Shown piece by piece: positions 49,710 to 58,964 of a DNA stretch of 64,000 nt. The notes under the pieces were generated by a model, which was not told where the DNA came from, did not search any database, and was given only the letters and a program-made list of their open reading frames with translations. Origin of the DNA: Actinocatenispora sera. Its GTDB lineage: Bacteria > Actinomycetota > Actinomycetes > Mycobacteriales > Micromonosporaceae. Within the stretch, counting starts at the first letter, position 1; each line of letters starts with the position of its first letter. The stretch spans positions 1,674,001 to 1,738,000 of the forward strand of contig NZ_AP023354.1 of NCBI RefSeq assembly GCF_018324685.1, given 5' to 3'. The translations under genes and the position numbers were made by a program.

Positions 49710-50026
49710 CGACGGTCCCCGTCGCCGGACCGGTTGTTCCGGTCGGCGAGGTAGCGGCCCGCCGCCCGGTCGGTGAGGTAGCGGCCCGCCGCCCGGGCGG
49801 CGGTCGTGCCCAGCCCGACGCGCCGTCCGCGGGCGAGGTCGCGGGCGGCGTCGGCGACCGCCGGTGCCGCGTACCGGCGGGCGCGGTCGGCGTGCCGGCG
49901 AAGCGTGCCGTCGCGGCCGTGGCGCCTGAGCGCCACGGCGATGCCGAACAGCACGAGGGCGGCGAGCACCACCACTCCGACGATGATCCCGAACCGGATC
50001 AGCAGCAGGTTGAGCACCGTCTCCAC
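49706..50026 (-). CDS. Single-pass membrane protein with basic tail
   Basis: A 106-residue protein. One helix (FGIIVGVVVLAALVLFGIAV, about 12-31) is followed by an Arg/Ala-rich cytoplasmic tail with a repeated AAGRYLTDR/AAGRYLADR element. GTG at 50026 follows GGAGG. It is divergent from a TetR gene, and the two share a double operator at 50044-50084. It is followed by a coupled micro-ORF and a second small membrane protein. Confidence 0.65.
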   Translation of the reverse strand: METVLNLLLIRFGIIVGVVVLAALVLFGIAVALRRHGRDGTLRRHADRARRYAAPAVADAARDLARGRRVGLGTTAARAAGRYLTDRAAGRYLADRNNRSGDGDRR

Positions 50027-50043
50027 GATTGCCTCCAGGGTTG

Positions 50044-50084
50044 TATCACAGTTGTGCTAAATACAACGTAGCACAGCTGTGATA
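50044..50084. promoter_or_regulatory. Double TetR operator
   Basis: TATCACAGTTGTGCTA (50044-50059) and TAGCACAGCTGTGATA (50069-50084) are inverted copies of each other (15 of 16 match). Each is itself close to a CACAGCTGTG palindrome, and the spacer is 9 bp. They fill the gap between the divergent TetR and membrane-protein genes. Probable binding sites of the TetR encoded at 50095. Confidence 0.75.
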
Positions 50085-50094
50085 GAAAGGAGCC

Positions 50095-50706
50095 ATGCCG
50101 AGGAAGGTGGATGCCGCCGCGCGCCGCCGCGACGTGGTGGCCGCGCTGTTCCGGGTCGCCGAGCGCGACGGCCTGGCCCGCGTCTCGTTGCGTACGGTCG
50201 CCGACGAGGCGGGGCTCAACCTCGGCTCGCTCCGGCACTACTTCGCCAGCCAGCAGGAACTGATGCGGTTCGCGATGCAGGCGATGGTCGATCGGGTCGG
50301 CGACCGGCTGCAGGCACGCGTCGATCGGATCCGGGCGCTCGGCGACCTCCCCACCGCCGACCGGGTCGAGCAGGCCACCGACCTGCTCGCCGAACTGCTG
50401 CCGCTGGACGACGAGCGGCGCGCCGAGCTGACCGTCTTCCTCGACTTCACCGCGCACGCCCGCACCCATCCCGAGCTGCGCGACCTCGCGGTACGGGCGG
50501 CGACCGGATCCCGCTCGCTGGCCCGGCGGGTGGTCGCCCGCCTGGTCGACGACTCGACCCCCGCCGACGAGATCGATCTGCAGGCCGAGCGGCTGGCGTC
50601 CCTGGTGGACGGCCTGGGCGTGAACGCGATCCTCTACCCCGAGGTGCTGCCCCCGACCCGTGCCCGCGAGGTCCTGCGCGCACACCTGACCGCCCTGGCA
50701 ACCTGA
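50095..50706 (+). CDS. TetR-family transcriptional regulator
   Basis: A 203-residue TetR protein. The HTH at about 8-55 includes VVAALFRVAERDGLARVSLR and NLGSLRHYFASQQELMRFAM. The C-terminal part resembles TetR_C_6 (BetI-like) domains. ATG at 50095 follows AAAGGAG. It is divergent from two small membrane-protein genes with shared operators, so it probably represses both directions. Confidence 0.93.
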   Translation: MPRKVDAAARRRDVVAALFRVAERDGLARVSLRTVADEAGLNLGSLRHYFASQQELMRFAMQAMVDRVGDRLQARVDRIRALGDLPTADRVEQATDLLAELLPLDDERRAELTVFLDFTAHARTHPELRDLAVRAATGSRSLARRVVARLVDDSTPADEIDLQAERLASLVDGLGVNAILYPEVLPPTRAREVLRAHLTALAT

Positions 50707-50782
50707 CCGGTCGCCGGTTCCCCACGCGTCGATCGGTCTGGACGGGTACCCCGAGGGGACGTGAGCGAGCCGGGATCCAGAG

Positions 50783-50842
50783 GTCGCCTGGCAAGGCGGA
50801 GGAGGAACGCACTCCGCCCCGACGACAACGCCGCCAGGCGAC
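50783..50842. terminator. Nested stem-loop between converging tetR and pstB
   Basis: An outer stem GTCGCCTGGC/GCCAGGCGAC (50783-50792 with 50833-50842) encloses an inner stem GGCGGAG/CTCCGCC (50795-50801 with 50812-50818). It lies between the TetR stop and the pstB stop and may end both transcripts. Confidence 0.5.
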
Positions 50843-50865
50843 GGCTGGGCCCGGCGCAGCGCCAC

Positions 50866-51642
50866 CTACCCGAACCGGCCGGTGATGTAGTCCTCGGTCC
50901 GCTGCTCGCTCGGGTTCTGGAAGATCTTCGCGGTGTCGTCGAACTCGACCAGCCGGCCCGGGTCGCCGGTCGACTCGATGGAGAAGAAGGCGGTCCGGTC
51001 CGACACCCGGGCCGCCTGCTGCATGTTGTGCGTGACGATGACGACCGTGTAGCGGTCCTTCAACTCGCCGATCAGATCCTCGATCGCCAGGGTGGAGATC
51101 GGGTCCAGCGCCGAGCACGGCTCGTCCATCAGCAGCACCTGCGGCTCGACCGCGATCGCGCGGGCGATGCACAGCCGCTGCTGCTGGCCGCCGGACAGGC
51201 CGCCACCGGGCCGTTTCAGCCGGCCGGACACCTCGCCCCACAGGTGCGCGGCGCGCAGCGCGGACTCGGCCGCATCGTCCAGTGTGGACTTCTTGCGAAC
51301 CCCGTTGAGCCGCAGCCCGGCGACCACGTTGTCGTAGATCGACATCGTCGGGAACGGGTTGGGGCGCTGGAACACCATGCCGATGGTGCGGCGGACGGCG
51401 GTCACGTCGACCCGCGGGTGGTAGATGTCCTCCGCGTCGATCATCAGCTTGCCCCGCACCTTCGCGCCCGGGGTGACCTCGTGCATCCGGTTGATCGAGC
51501 GCAGGAACGTCGACTTGCCGCAGCCGGACGGCCCGATCAGCGCCGTCACCGACTTCGGTTCGATCGTCATGGTGATCGAGTCGATCGCCTTGAACGACCC
51601 GTAGTACGCGGTCACGTCGACCGCTTCGACACGCTTGGCCAT
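50866..51642 (-). CDS. pstB: Phosphate ABC transporter ATP-binding protein
   Basis: A 258-residue Pst[10 protein letters not shown] (Walker A, about 37-45), [17 protein letters not shown] (signature) and [12 protein letters not shown] (Walker B plus D-loop) are intact. It powers phosphate import through PstC/PstA. ATG at 51642 with GAGGTG upstream. It is the last gene of pstSCAB, 14 nt after pstA. No phoU follows. Confidence 0.97.
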   Translation of the reverse strand: MAKRVEAVDVTAYYGSFKAIDSITMTIEPKSVTALIGPSGCGKSTFLRSINRMHEVTPGAKVRGKLMIDAEDIYHPRVDVTAVRRTIGMVFQRPNPFPTMSIYDNVVAGLRLNGVRKKSTLDDAAESALRAAHLWGEVSGRLKRPGGGLSGGQQQRLCIARAIAVEPQVLLMDEPCSALDPISTLAIEDLIGELKDRYTVVIVTHNMQQAARVSDRTAFFSIESTGDPGRLVEFDDTAKIFQNPSEQRTEDYITGRFG

Positions 51643-51656
51643 GCGCACAGTCACCT

Positions 51657-52733
51657 CTACCGGCCGATGGTGGAGCGGCGGGCCAGCAGCTTCGCCGCGA
51701 TGGTCAGGATCGCGACGATCGCGATCAGGGTCAGCGCCGCGGTCCAGGCCCGGCCCGGCGCATACTGCGATGCCGCGCCGGCCTGCTCGTACACGAAGTA
51801 GGACAGCGACTCCTGGTTGCCCGAGAACGGGTTGACGTTGATCGCCGGGGTACCGCCCGCGACGAGCAGCACCGGGGCGGTTTCGCCTGCGGCGCGGGCG
51901 ATCGAGAGCATCACGCCGGTGACGATGCCGGGCGCCGCGGTGGGCAGTACCACCCGCAGGATCGTCTTCCACTTCGGCACGCCCAGCGCGTACGAGCCCT
52001 CCCGCAGCGCCTGCGGTACCAGCCGGAGCATCTCCTCGGCGGAGCGCACGATCGTCGGCAGCATCAGTACGGTCAGCGCCAGCGCCGCGGCGAACCCGGA
52101 GTAGCCGGGCCGGCCGTGGTTGAACACCGGCGTGACGATCAGTACCCAGAAGGCCAGGACGAACAGGCCGGCCACGATGGACGGGATGCCGGTCATCACG
52201 TCGACGAAGAACCGGATCACGGTGGTCAGCCGACCCCGGCCGTACTCGACGAGGTAGATCGCCGCGGCCAGGCCGAGCGGGATCGCCAGTACCGCGGCGA
52301 TGCCGACCTGCTCCAGGGTGCCGACGATCGCGTGGTACGCGCCGCCGCCGGGGTCCAGCGCGGTGATGTTGTTCATCGAGTGGTAGAAGAACTCCACGTC
52401 GATCCGGCCGGTGCCCTTGGCCAGCAGCGTCGCCACGACCGAGCCGAGCGGGATCAGCGCCAGGATGAACGCGCCGTAAACGGCGATCGTGGCGACCCGG
52501 TCGCGGGCCCGGCGGCCGCCCTCCACCGCCCCGGCGACGATCAGGGTGGCGAGCACGAACAGCACCGCCGCGACGACGACGGTCAACACCCAGCCGCCGG
52601 CGCCGGTACCGAGGATGCCGGCCGCGGACGCACCCAGCGCGGCGACGCCGAGCAGCGGCGGTACCGCCTTCGGCAACCGCCGGGCACGCAGCGAAGCTGA
52701 CATCAGCGATCCGTTCCGCGACAAGGTGGTCAT
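51657..52733 (-). CDS. pstA: Phosphate ABC transporter permease
   Basis: A 358-residue PstA. Two additional N-terminal helices precede the six-helix core. [20 protein letters not shown] and the [15 protein letters not shown] region form the cytoplasmic loop that contacts PstB. ATG at 52733 overlaps the pstC stop (ATGA), so the two are translated together. Confidence 0.96.
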   Translation of the reverse strand: MTTLSRNGSLMSASLRARRLPKAVPPLLGVAALGASAAGILGTGAGGWVLTVVVAAVLFVLATLIVAGAVEGGRRARDRVATIAVYGAFILALIPLGSVVATLLAKGTGRIDVEFFYHSMNNITALDPGGGAYHAIVGTLEQVGIAAVLAIPLGLAAAIYLVEYGRGRLTTVIRFFVDVMTGIPSIVAGLFVLAFWVLIVTPVFNHGRPGYSGFAAALALTVLMLPTIVRSAEEMLRLVPQALREGSYALGVPKWKTILRVVLPTAAPGIVTGVMLSIARAAGETAPVLLVAGGTPAINVNPFSGNQESLSYFVYEQAGAASQYAPGRAWTAALTLIAIVAILTIAAKLLARRSTIGR

Positions 52734-53746
52734 GACTGGCCCCCCACGAACTCGCGGCGCCGGAAGATGATCGCGCGCGCGGCGACGTTGACGATCAGGG
52801 TGATGGCGAACAGCAGCAGGCCGGAGGCGATCAGCGCGCCGCGACCGGTCGCGTTCGCCTCGCCGAAGCCGTTCGCGATGTTGGCGGCGATCGAGTTGCC
52901 GCCCACTCCGATCAGGTCGATCGACACGCCGAACGTGGCGCCCAGCGTCATCGCCAGCGCGATCGTCTCGCCGAGCGCGCGGCCCAGGCCGAGCATCACC
53001 GCCGCGACGATGCCGGGCCGGCCGTACGGCAGGACCGCGGTACGGATCATCTCCCAGCGCGTCGCGCCCAACGCCAGCGCGGCCTCCTCGTTCGCCCTGG
53101 GCGTCTGCACGAACACGTCCCGGCACAGCGCCGTGGTGATCGGCAGCACCATGATCGCCAGCACGATCGAGCCGAGCAGGATCGAGTTCCCGTACGGGCC
53201 GCCGCTGCCGAACAGCGGGACGAACCCGAGGTAGCGGTGCAGCCAGCCGGCCAGGTCGGTGACCGGCCCGGACAGGTAATCGCGGCCCCACAGGCCGAAG
53301 ATGACGCTGGGTACCGCGGCCAGCAGGTCGATGACGAAGCCGAGCCCGGTGGCGATCCGGCGCGGTGCGTAGTGGGACAGGAACAGCGCGATGCCCAGCG
53401 CCACCGGAACCGCGATGATCAGCGCGATCGCGGCGCTCAGTACCGTGCCGTAGGCGAGTGCGGCGATGCCGAAGCGCGGGTGCGCCACGTCGTTCGGCAG
53501 CCACGTGGTGGAGGTGAAGAAGTGGGCCTGGTTCGCCCGTAGCGCCGGGATCGCCTGGGTGATCAGGAAAGCGGCGATCGCCACGATCACCACGAGCACC
53601 AGCACACCGGCTCCGGTACTGAACCACCGGAACAGCTTCTCCATCCGCCGGCCGGCGCGGGGAAGGGCGGCGCCACCGCCCAGTGTCGGTCCACCGTGGA
53701 CGGTGGGTTCCGGCTCGACCTTCGTGGGCATCGGCGATTCGCTCAT
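52730..53746 (-). CDS. pstC: Phosphate ABC transporter permease
   Basis: A 338-residue PstC with six core helices. [20 protein letters not shown] near 218-237 is the EAA loop that docks on PstB, and [13 protein letters not shown] follows. An N-terminal 40-residue soluble segment is Pro/Gly-rich. It starts 87 nt after pstS, with a strong hairpin in between. Confidence 0.97.
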   Translation of the reverse strand: MSESPMPTKVEPEPTVHGGPTLGGGAALPRAGRRMEKLFRWFSTGAGVLVLVVIVAIAAFLITQAIPALRANQAHFFTSTTWLPNDVAHPRFGIAALAYGTVLSAAIALIIAVPVALGIALFLSHYAPRRIATGLGFVIDLLAAVPSVIFGLWGRDYLSGPVTDLAGWLHRYLGFVPLFGSGGPYGNSILLGSIVLAIMVLPITTALCRDVFVQTPRANEEAALALGATRWEMIRTAVLPYGRPGIVAAVMLGLGRALGETIALAMTLGATFGVSIDLIGVGGNSIAANIANGFGEANATGRGALIASGLLLFAITLIVNVAARAIIFRRREFVGGQS

Positions 53747-53795
53747 CTCGACCCGGTCCTCATCTGCCAGAGGTCCTCATCCGAAGAAACGACAC

Positions 53796-53830
53796 CGATG
53801 TGGTGCCGGTCGGCGACCGGCACCACATCG
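53796..53830 (-). terminator. 16-bp stem-loop between pstS and pstC
   Basis: CGATGTGGTGCCGGTC (53796-53811) pairs perfectly with GACCGGCACCACATCG (53815-53830) across a 3-nt loop. It lies 3 nt after the pstS stop within the operon. It probably causes partial termination or protects pstS mRNA, giving more binding protein than permease. Established for other pst operons; inferred here. Confidence 0.7.
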
Positions 53831-53833
53831 CTG

Positions 53834-54943
53834 TCAGGCCAGGCCCTTGATGGCGCCCTGCACCTTGGTCTGCACCGGCTTCGGGAGCGGCGCGTAGCCC
53901 TGCTGGGTCAGCGCGGCCTGGCCGTCGTCGGACGAAACGTAGGTCAGGAACGACTTGAGCAGGTCGAGCTTGCCGGAGTCGTTGCCCTTGCTGCACGCGA
54001 TCTCGTACGTGACCAGCACGATCGGGTACGCCCCGGCGACCTTGGTGTTGTAGTCGATGTCGAGCTTCAGGTTGTCGCCCTGGCCGACGACCTTGGCGCC
54101 CTCGACCGTCTTGCCGGCCGCCTCCGCGGTCAGCTCGGTGTACTGCCCGGCGCCGTTGTAGATCTTCGCGATGTCGAGGCTGTTGGTCGTCGCGTACGAC
54201 CACTCGTCGTAGGCGATCGTGCCCGCGGTCTGCTTCACCTTCGCCGACACGCCGTCGGAGCCCTTGGCGCCCACCCCGCCCGGCGCCTTCCACTCCTTGG
54301 CGTGGCCGTACGTCCAGTCCGCGCCGGCGGTCTTCGACAGGTACGTGGTGAAGTTGTCCGAGGTGCCGGACGACTCGGAGCGGTGCACCGCCTGGATCGG
54401 CGTCGACGGCAGCGTCGCCTTCGGGTTGTCCGCCTTGATCGCCGGATCGTCCCAGGTCTTGACCTTGCCGGCGAAGATCTTCGCCAGCGTGGCCGGCTTG
54501 AACTGCAGGTCCTGCACGCCCTGGACGTGGTAGACCACGGCGATCGGGCCGGTCACCATCGGCAGGTCGAGCGCTTCACCGCCGGTGCAGCGCTTGTCCG
54601 CCGCCTTCTGCTCGGCACCGTCCGCGAGCGCCGAGTCGGAGCCGGCGAAGTCGGCGGTACCGGAGGTGAACGCCTGGATGCCGGCGCCCGAGCCGGTGCC
54701 GTCGTAGGTGATCTGCGCACCGGAGCACTTCGTCTGGTACGCCTTGATCCACTGGTCCATCGCGTTCTTCTGCGCCGTCGAACCCTGTGAGGTCAGCGAA
54801 CCCTTGGCGCATTCGGTGCTCGGCGCCTTTGCGGTGCTCTTGCTGCCGCCGCCCGAGCCGGTGTTGTCCGAACCGCAGGCGGCCATCGCCAACGTGGCCG
54901 AGATGGCCAGCGCGGCGAGCGCGCCATGCCGCTGGAGCTTCAC
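53834..54943 (-). CDS. pstS: Phosphate ABC transporter substrate-binding lipoprotein
   Basis: A 369-residue PstS. The signal peptide ends in a lipobox LAMAACGSD (Cys at about 23), so it is anchored outside the membrane. TSQGSTAQKNAMDQWI and FAGSDSALAD, then the HRSESSGTSDNFTTYL loop, carry the phosphate ligands. GTG at 54943 with AAGGGAA upstream. It is the first gene of the pst operon, with a PHO box about 115 nt upstream. Confidence 0.97.
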   Translation of the reverse strand: MKLQRHGALAALAISATLAMAACGSDNTGSGGGSKSTAKAPSTECAKGSLTSQGSTAQKNAMDQWIKAYQTKCSGAQITYDGTGSGAGIQAFTSGTADFAGSDSALADGAEQKAADKRCTGGEALDLPMVTGPIAVVYHVQGVQDLQFKPATLAKIFAGKVKTWDDPAIKADNPKATLPSTPIQAVHRSESSGTSDNFTTYLSKTAGADWTYGHAKEWKAPGGVGAKGSDGVSAKVKQTAGTIAYDEWSYATTNSLDIAKIYNGAGQYTELTAEAAGKTVEGAKVVGQGDNLKLDIDYNTKVAGAYPIVLVTYEIACSKGNDSGKLDLLKSFLTYVSSDDGQAALTQQGYAPLPKPVQTKVQGAIKGLA

Positions 54944-55019
54944 GCGAAGTTCCCTTCGTGCGTCTACGAGTCCCGGTCGCGGCTGCGGCCGGGGCCGCCG
55001 TACTGGCGGTCTGGCTCGG

Positions 55020-55074
55020 ACGCTAGGAGCGCGAGGTTGCCGCCCTCCCGGGGCACGGTGAACGCGCCGTGAAC
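55020..55074 (-). promoter_or_regulatory. PHO box and -10 of the pst operon
   Basis: On the minus strand, GTTCACGGCGC and GTTCACCGTGC are adjacent 11-nt direct repeats (GTTCAC at 55074-55069 and 55063-55058). They match the PhoP-binding PHO box of Streptomyces. TAGCGT (55025-55020) downstream is a likely -10. The layout predicts induction under phosphate limitation. Confidence 0.75.
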
Positions 55075-55325
55075 AGCTCCCGCCGGCGCGGTGACATCAC
55101 GCCGGGGTTGCGATGTACCCCACCTGAACGCACCCGCCTACCCACCCGTGCAGAGAGCGCTGTTCGCCCTCTTTCCCACCCCACTCCCTTTCGTCGCACT
55201 GGTCCCTCCGCCGCCGTGTCCGCGCTGCGCCGCTGTGGGCGACCGCGACCAGCCCACCAGCGGCAGTCACGACCTGACCAACCAGCCCCAACGGGCGCGA
55301 CCAAGGCCTCGAAGTGGAGGAGCCG

Positions 55326-55368
55326 GCTTCGGCCGGCAGATCAGCCACGCCCTGATCCCGGCCGAAGC
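55326..55368. other. Long stem-loop in the pstS upstream gap
   Basis: GCTTCGGCCGG (55326-55336) pairs with CCGGCCGAAGC (55358-55368), and inside it GATCA pairs with TGATC. The rest of the 470-nt gap (54944-55417) is less GC-rich than coding DNA and holds no convincing gene. Role unknown: terminator of the MarR transcript or an RNA element. Confidence 0.45.
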
Positions 55369-55417
55369 GACACCCACAGAAATCACCGATCACCAATCAC
55401 CGGTGGTGGATCCGGGC

Positions 55418-55600
55418 TCAGTCCGCGAGCCGTGCGTGTGCGCGGGTGATGAGGGTGTTGAGCGTCCGCTCGGTGGCCGCGACGTCGTCCGGAGGGAGGT
55501 CGGTCCACAGCGGGCCGGTCAGCTCCGCGAGGTGTGCTCGCACGGTGGCGGCGAGGTCTCGCCCATCGCCGAACAGCCCTCCGTCCGTCTCACGCCTGGG
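55418..55600 (-). pseudogene. C-terminal fragment of a MarR-like regulator
   Basis: The frame ending at 55418 reads RAHLAELTGPLWTDLPPDDV, then AATERTLNTLITRAHARLAD. This resembles the last two helices of MarR proteins. No HTH precedes it, and it abuts the 3' end of the intact MarR gene at 55590. It is probably the tail of a second MarR gene lost by deletion. Confidence 0.45.
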
Positions 55601-56087
55601 TACTGGCGGCGTCCCGGGCCGAACCGGTCTTGGTGTCATTCCCTCGGACGGCCGTCACCAGCGCCTCGAGATCCATCCGGAGCCGCGAGACCAACTCCGG
55701 CGATGTGAGGTTCGCCCAGAGGAGCTCGACCGCGTCGCCGGCGCTCGCGGCCGCGGGCTGAGCCTTCTGGCCCTTGGCGGTCAGGAAGACCACCCGCTGG
55801 CGGGCGTCTTCGGGGTTGGATCCGCTGCGCACGAACCCGTCTCGCTCCAACTGGCCCACCATCTCCGCCATGCTCTGTTTGCGGATCGACACAAGCTCGG
55901 CGAGCCGCCCTACGGCGATACCGCGCTCCGGGATGAATGGCAGCGCCTTGGCGCGACCCCCGGCCAGATCGGCGAAACCGGAGCTACGCAACTCAGCCTC
56001 GACCGCTGCGGTATAGGCGTCGTGGAGCATCCGGAGCATCAGCGAGATGCGTGGGGAGTGCTTTCCTGAATCGCTGTTGACGGGCAC
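55590..56087 (-). CDS. MarR-family transcriptional regulator
   Basis: A 165-residue MarR protein. The winged HTH spans about 45-110, with RLAELVSIRKQSMAEMVGQL as recognition region and NPEDARQRVVFLTAKG as wing. GTG at 56087 follows GGAGG (56096-56100). Its codon use is less GC-biased than the neighbours, and it lies next to an IS110 remnant and a MarR fragment, so it may be acquired. The target is unknown. Confidence 0.85.
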   Translation of the reverse strand: MPVNSDSGKHSPRISLMLRMLHDAYTAAVEAELRSSGFADLAGGRAKALPFIPERGIAVGRLAELVSIRKQSMAEMVGQLERDGFVRSGSNPEDARQRVVFLTAKGQKAQPAAASAGDAVELLWANLTSPELVSRLRMDLEALVTAVRGNDTKTGSARDAASTQA

Positions 56088-56186
56088 CTGTCTAACCTCC
56101 GTGATCGTCAGGGCCCTGTCAATCTATCTCAGGGAGCTCCGAACGCCACAGATCGACATCCTCGATACCTATCTGCACTACGCGTC

Positions 56187-56363
56187 AACGGGGCCCGCCG
56201 CCGCTGTGACGTCTTGTTCGCCATGCTGCGCGACCGCAAGCCCTACCAGCCACGGCCGACAAACCCTGTAGGGACACCCGCTCGCGCTCCTTCCCCGGCA
56301 AGGGGCCGCTCCCTTGGCCATCCCCACCCGGCCCCGGCACCGATACCCATCGACGCCCAGTGA
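56187..56363 (+). pseudogene. 3' remnant of an IS110-type transposase
   Basis: The frame encodes RRRCDVLFAMLRDRKPYQPR, the characteristic C-terminal end of IS110/IS116-family transposases. All upstream parts (DEDD catalytic and serine domains) are missing. The frame runs on into the structured repeat before stopping at 56361. The preceding 100 nt are AT-richer than average. It marks a past insertion site. Confidence 0.6.
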
Positions 56364-56412
56364 TCGACGAAGAAGAACGGGGCCACGCCCGTTGCATCAC
56401 GGCAACGCCCGC
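56281..56412. repeat. Structured dispersed repeat, copy 2
   Basis: About 132 bp aligned with 40547-40682. It keeps the CAAGGG/CCCTTG hairpin (56299-56304 with 56311-56316) and the terminal CGTTGC-ATCACG-GCAACG hairpin (56390-56395 with 56402-56407). Relative to copy 1, a C:G pair in the second stem is replaced by T:A. Its end overlaps the last codons of cbiZ. Confidence 0.65.
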
Positions 56413-57122
56413 TTGGGACTGGCGATCCAGGCGCGGGTGCCGGTGAGTACGGCCGAGTGCACGGCTCGCGCCAGCCGGGCGCCCCACGGCGATCGTGGCC
56501 CACCGTAGGGCTCGGGCTCGCCGTCGACGGGGCAGTGGACGACGACCGCGTCGGAGGCGGTACCGGTGGCGCGGACGCCGGCCTCGTACAGCGCCTGGGC
56601 CTTCGCCTCGGTGGCGGTGACGACGGCGTTGACCAGCGCGGCGGGTGACAGCCGTACCGGCAGCGCGACGACGACGTTGATGGTGCCCGGCCGGTAGGGC
56701 TCCGGCGGCCGGTACTCGACGGTCTCGTACTCGGCGAAGACGGCCGGCCGGTCGCCGGCGGGTACCTCGCGGCGGAAGTGGCCGTCCGGCGCGGCGGCCC
56801 AGGCGGGGCTGGACAGCCCGACGGTGGCGGTCGCGTGCACACCGGAGTCGGCCGCGACGTGGTGGCGGGTGACGTCGACGGCGGTGAGCAGCCCGGCGCC
56901 GGTACCGGTGAGGCCGAGCCCGGCGCCGATCTCGGCGAGGTGCCGATCCGGGTCGGTCCGGTCGTAGCTCAGGGGTACGGTGGCGTTGATCAACCAGTCG
57001 CGGACCGTGAGGCCACCGCCCAGCGGCCCCGACGAGATACACGACCGAGGCGCCGAGAACTCCCACACAAGCAGCGGGATCGACCGGTTTCGTTCTGTTC
57101 GCGCGGTCAGCCTTGGATCCAT
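56397..57122 (-). CDS. cbiZ: Adenosylcobinamide amidohydrolase
   Basis: A 241-residue CbiZ. LVWEFSAPRSCISSGPLGGG (about 18-37) and GAGLLTAVDVTRHHVAADSG (about 76-95) are the family signatures. The enzyme cleaves the aminopropanol tail of adenosylcobinamide to adenosylcobyric acid, allowing salvage of incomplete corrinoids. ATG at 57122. I see no B12 riboswitch upstream and no other cobalamin gene in the window. The 219-nt gap to crp has no gene. Confidence 0.9.
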   Translation of the reverse strand: MDPRLTARTERNRSIPLLVWEFSAPRSCISSGPLGGGLTVRDWLINATVPLSYDRTDPDRHLAEIGAGLGLTGTGAGLLTAVDVTRHHVAADSGVHATATVGLSSPAWAAAPDGHFRREVPAGDRPAVFAEYETVEYRPPEPYRPGTINVVVALPVRLSPAALVNAVVTATEAKAQALYEAGVRATGTASDAVVVHCPVDGEPEPYGGPRSPWGARLARAVHSAVLTGTRAWIASPKRALP

Positions 57123-57341
57123 AGCGACATCTTCACGTGCCGGCGCCGGCCGCGGGCACCGGCCCCGCGTGCGCACTGAACTGGTGATACGGCAAGATCG
57201 GTGGTAGGCGGGCCACGGGGCACAACCTCACGCCCGCCTTGACCAGGAAACTGACGGCTTATCGACGTTGTGCGGTACATCTGCGGCGTTGGTACGCCTA
57301 GACTCAACCGCGCAGCGCCGGCTGCGGGGTGGAGGTGCGCG

Positions 57342-58016
57342 ATGGATGATGTGCTGGCCCGGGCGGGCCTGTTCCAGGGTGTCGACCCTGAGGCTGCCGA
57401 AGCGCTCGCGAAGGATCTCGACATCGTCGAGTTCCGCAAGGGCGACGTGGTCTTCACCGAGGGTGAGCCGGGCGACAGCCTGTACATCGTGCTCTCCGGC
57501 AAGGTGAAGCTCGGTCGCCGCGCCGCGGACGGGCGGCAGAACCTGATCGCGATCATGGGCCCCAGCGACATGGTCGGCGAGCTGTCGCTGTTCGACCCGG
57601 GCCCGCGCACCGCGACCGGGACCGCGGTCACCGACCTGCGGCTGGCCCGGCTGCGCAAGGCCGCGATGCGGCCGTGGCTGACCAACCGGCCGGAGATCGC
57701 CGAGCAGCTGCTGCGGGTGCTCGCCCGCCGGCTGCGCCGCACCAACGACTCGCTGGCCGACCTGATCTTCACCGACGTGCCCGGCCGGGTCGCGAAGAAC
57801 CTGCTGCAGATGGCCGGCCGGTTCGGCACCCGGGACGGCGGCGTCCTGCGGGTCACCCACGACCTCACCCAGGAGGAGCTGGCGCAGCTCGTCGGTGCCT
57901 CCCGGGAGACCGTCAACAAGGCGCTCGCCGACTTCGCCTCGCGCGGCTGGCTGCGGCTGGACGGCAAGAGCGTGATCATCCTCGACCCGGAGCGGCTGGC
58001 CCGGCGCGCCCGCTGA
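57342..58016 (+). CDS. crp: CRP/FNR-family cAMP-responsive regulator
   Basis: A 224-residue CRP. The cyclic-nucleotide domain covers about 10-120, with [20 protein letters not shown] and a [18 protein letters not shown] phosphate-binding cassette (Glu, Arg and Thr in place). The HTH reads [20 protein letters not shown] near 171-190. It matches Streptomyces Crp and mycobacterial Rv3676. ATG at 57342 follows GGAGGTG. It converges on a kinase gene. A cyclase gene lies 1.1 kb away. Confidence 0.95.
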   Translation: MDDVLARAGLFQGVDPEAAEALAKDLDIVEFRKGDVVFTEGEPGDSLYIVLSGKVKLGRRAADGRQNLIAIMGPSDMVGELSLFDPGPRTATGTAVTDLRLARLRKAAMRPWLTNRPEIAEQLLRVLARRLRRTNDSLADLIFTDVPGRVAKNLLQMAGRFGTRDGGVLRVTHDLTQEELAQLVGASRETVNKALADFASRGWLRLDGKSVIILDPERLARRAR

Positions 58017-58115
58017 CCTGCGCACATCATCATCGCGAAACCGGCCCGGGGCCCGATCAGGGATCCCGGGCCGGTGCGTGTCCTCGGACCGCCGAAGCCG
58101 CGTCGTACGGCCGGC

Positions 58116-58964
58116 TCAGCCGACCGGTTCGGGGGGTGCGCTGACCCGGGCGTCGGCCAGGAGCTGCCCGAACTCCGCGGCGCTCGGTCGCCGGTCCGGA
58201 TCGGTGGCGAGCGCCTGCCGTAGCACCGCGAGCAGCGCGTCCGGCACGTCGGGCAACCCGGGCACCGGCTGGTCGTACAGCTCCAGCAGGGTGGCGGTGG
58301 TGGGCACGCCGGGGCCGGGCAGCCGCGGCGGGTGGCCGCCGAGCAGCGCGTACAGGGTGGCGGCGAGCGAGTAGACGTCCCCGGACGGCAGCGCCACCGC
58401 GTCGGCGACCGACTCGGGCGCCGCGTACGCGGGGGTGAGCGGATCGAGCGCCTCGGTCCCGTCCCGCTGGTCCAGCAGTACGGCGAGGCCGAAGTCGGCG
58501 AGCACCGGCGTGCCGAACCGGGTGTGCAGGATGTTGCCCGGTTTGACGTCCCGGTGCAGCACACCGGCCGCGTGCGCGGCGGTGAGCGCGCTCGCGATGC
58601 GGATGCCGACGGACCGGACCTGGGCCGGGGACAGCGCGCCGACGTCGTCGGAGTACGACCCGTTGCACAGCTCCATCACCAGGTACGGGTGGCCGGCCGG
58701 GCTGACCGCGGCGTCGAACAGGTCGATCACGTGCGGGTGGCCGGAGACCCGGCCGGTGGCGTTCGCCTCGTCCCGGAACCGGCGCCGGTCGCGCTCGGTG
58801 TCCAGGGTACGGTTGTCGATCTTGACGGCGACCGGTCGACCCACGGACGCCTGCAGTGCCCGGTACACCGTGGCGGTGCTGCCGTGCGCGATCGGCACCA
58901 GCGCGGTGAGGCCCGGCCCGAGCGCCGGCGGTGCGGCAGGAGTCGCGGGATGCATCGACGTCAC
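58116..58964 (-). CDS. Serine/threonine protein kinase, soluble
   Basis: A 282-residue Hanks-type kinase without a membrane helix. VAVKIDNRTLD holds the ATP Lys, VLHRDVKPGNILH the catalytic Asp, and LADFGLAVLL the DFG metal site; PAYAAPESV is the P+1 region. The glycine loop reads AHGSTATVYRA. GTG at 58964 is closer to GGGGAGGAG than the ATG at 58955. It lies downstream of the cyclase-AAA-TPR gene on the same strand, with a 194-nt gap that holds no gene. Confidence 0.9.
   Translation of the reverse strand: MTSMHPATPAAPPALGPGLTALVPIAHGSTATVYRALQASVGRPVAVKIDNRTLDTERDRRRFRDEANATGRVSGHPHVIDLFDAAVSPAGHPYLVMELCNGSYSDDVGALSPAQVRSVGIRIASALTAAHAAGVLHRDVKPGNILHTRFGTPVLADFGLAVLLDQRDGTEALDPLTPAYAAPESVADAVALPSGDVYSLAATLYALLGGHPPRLPGPGVPTTATLLELYDQPVPGLPDVPDALLAVLRQALATDPDRRPSAAEFGQLLADARVSAPPEPVG

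Noticed and set aside
57123-57341. Cobalamin riboswitch upstream of cbiZ
   Set aside because: No B12-box sequence or the expected long multi-stem leader could be seen.
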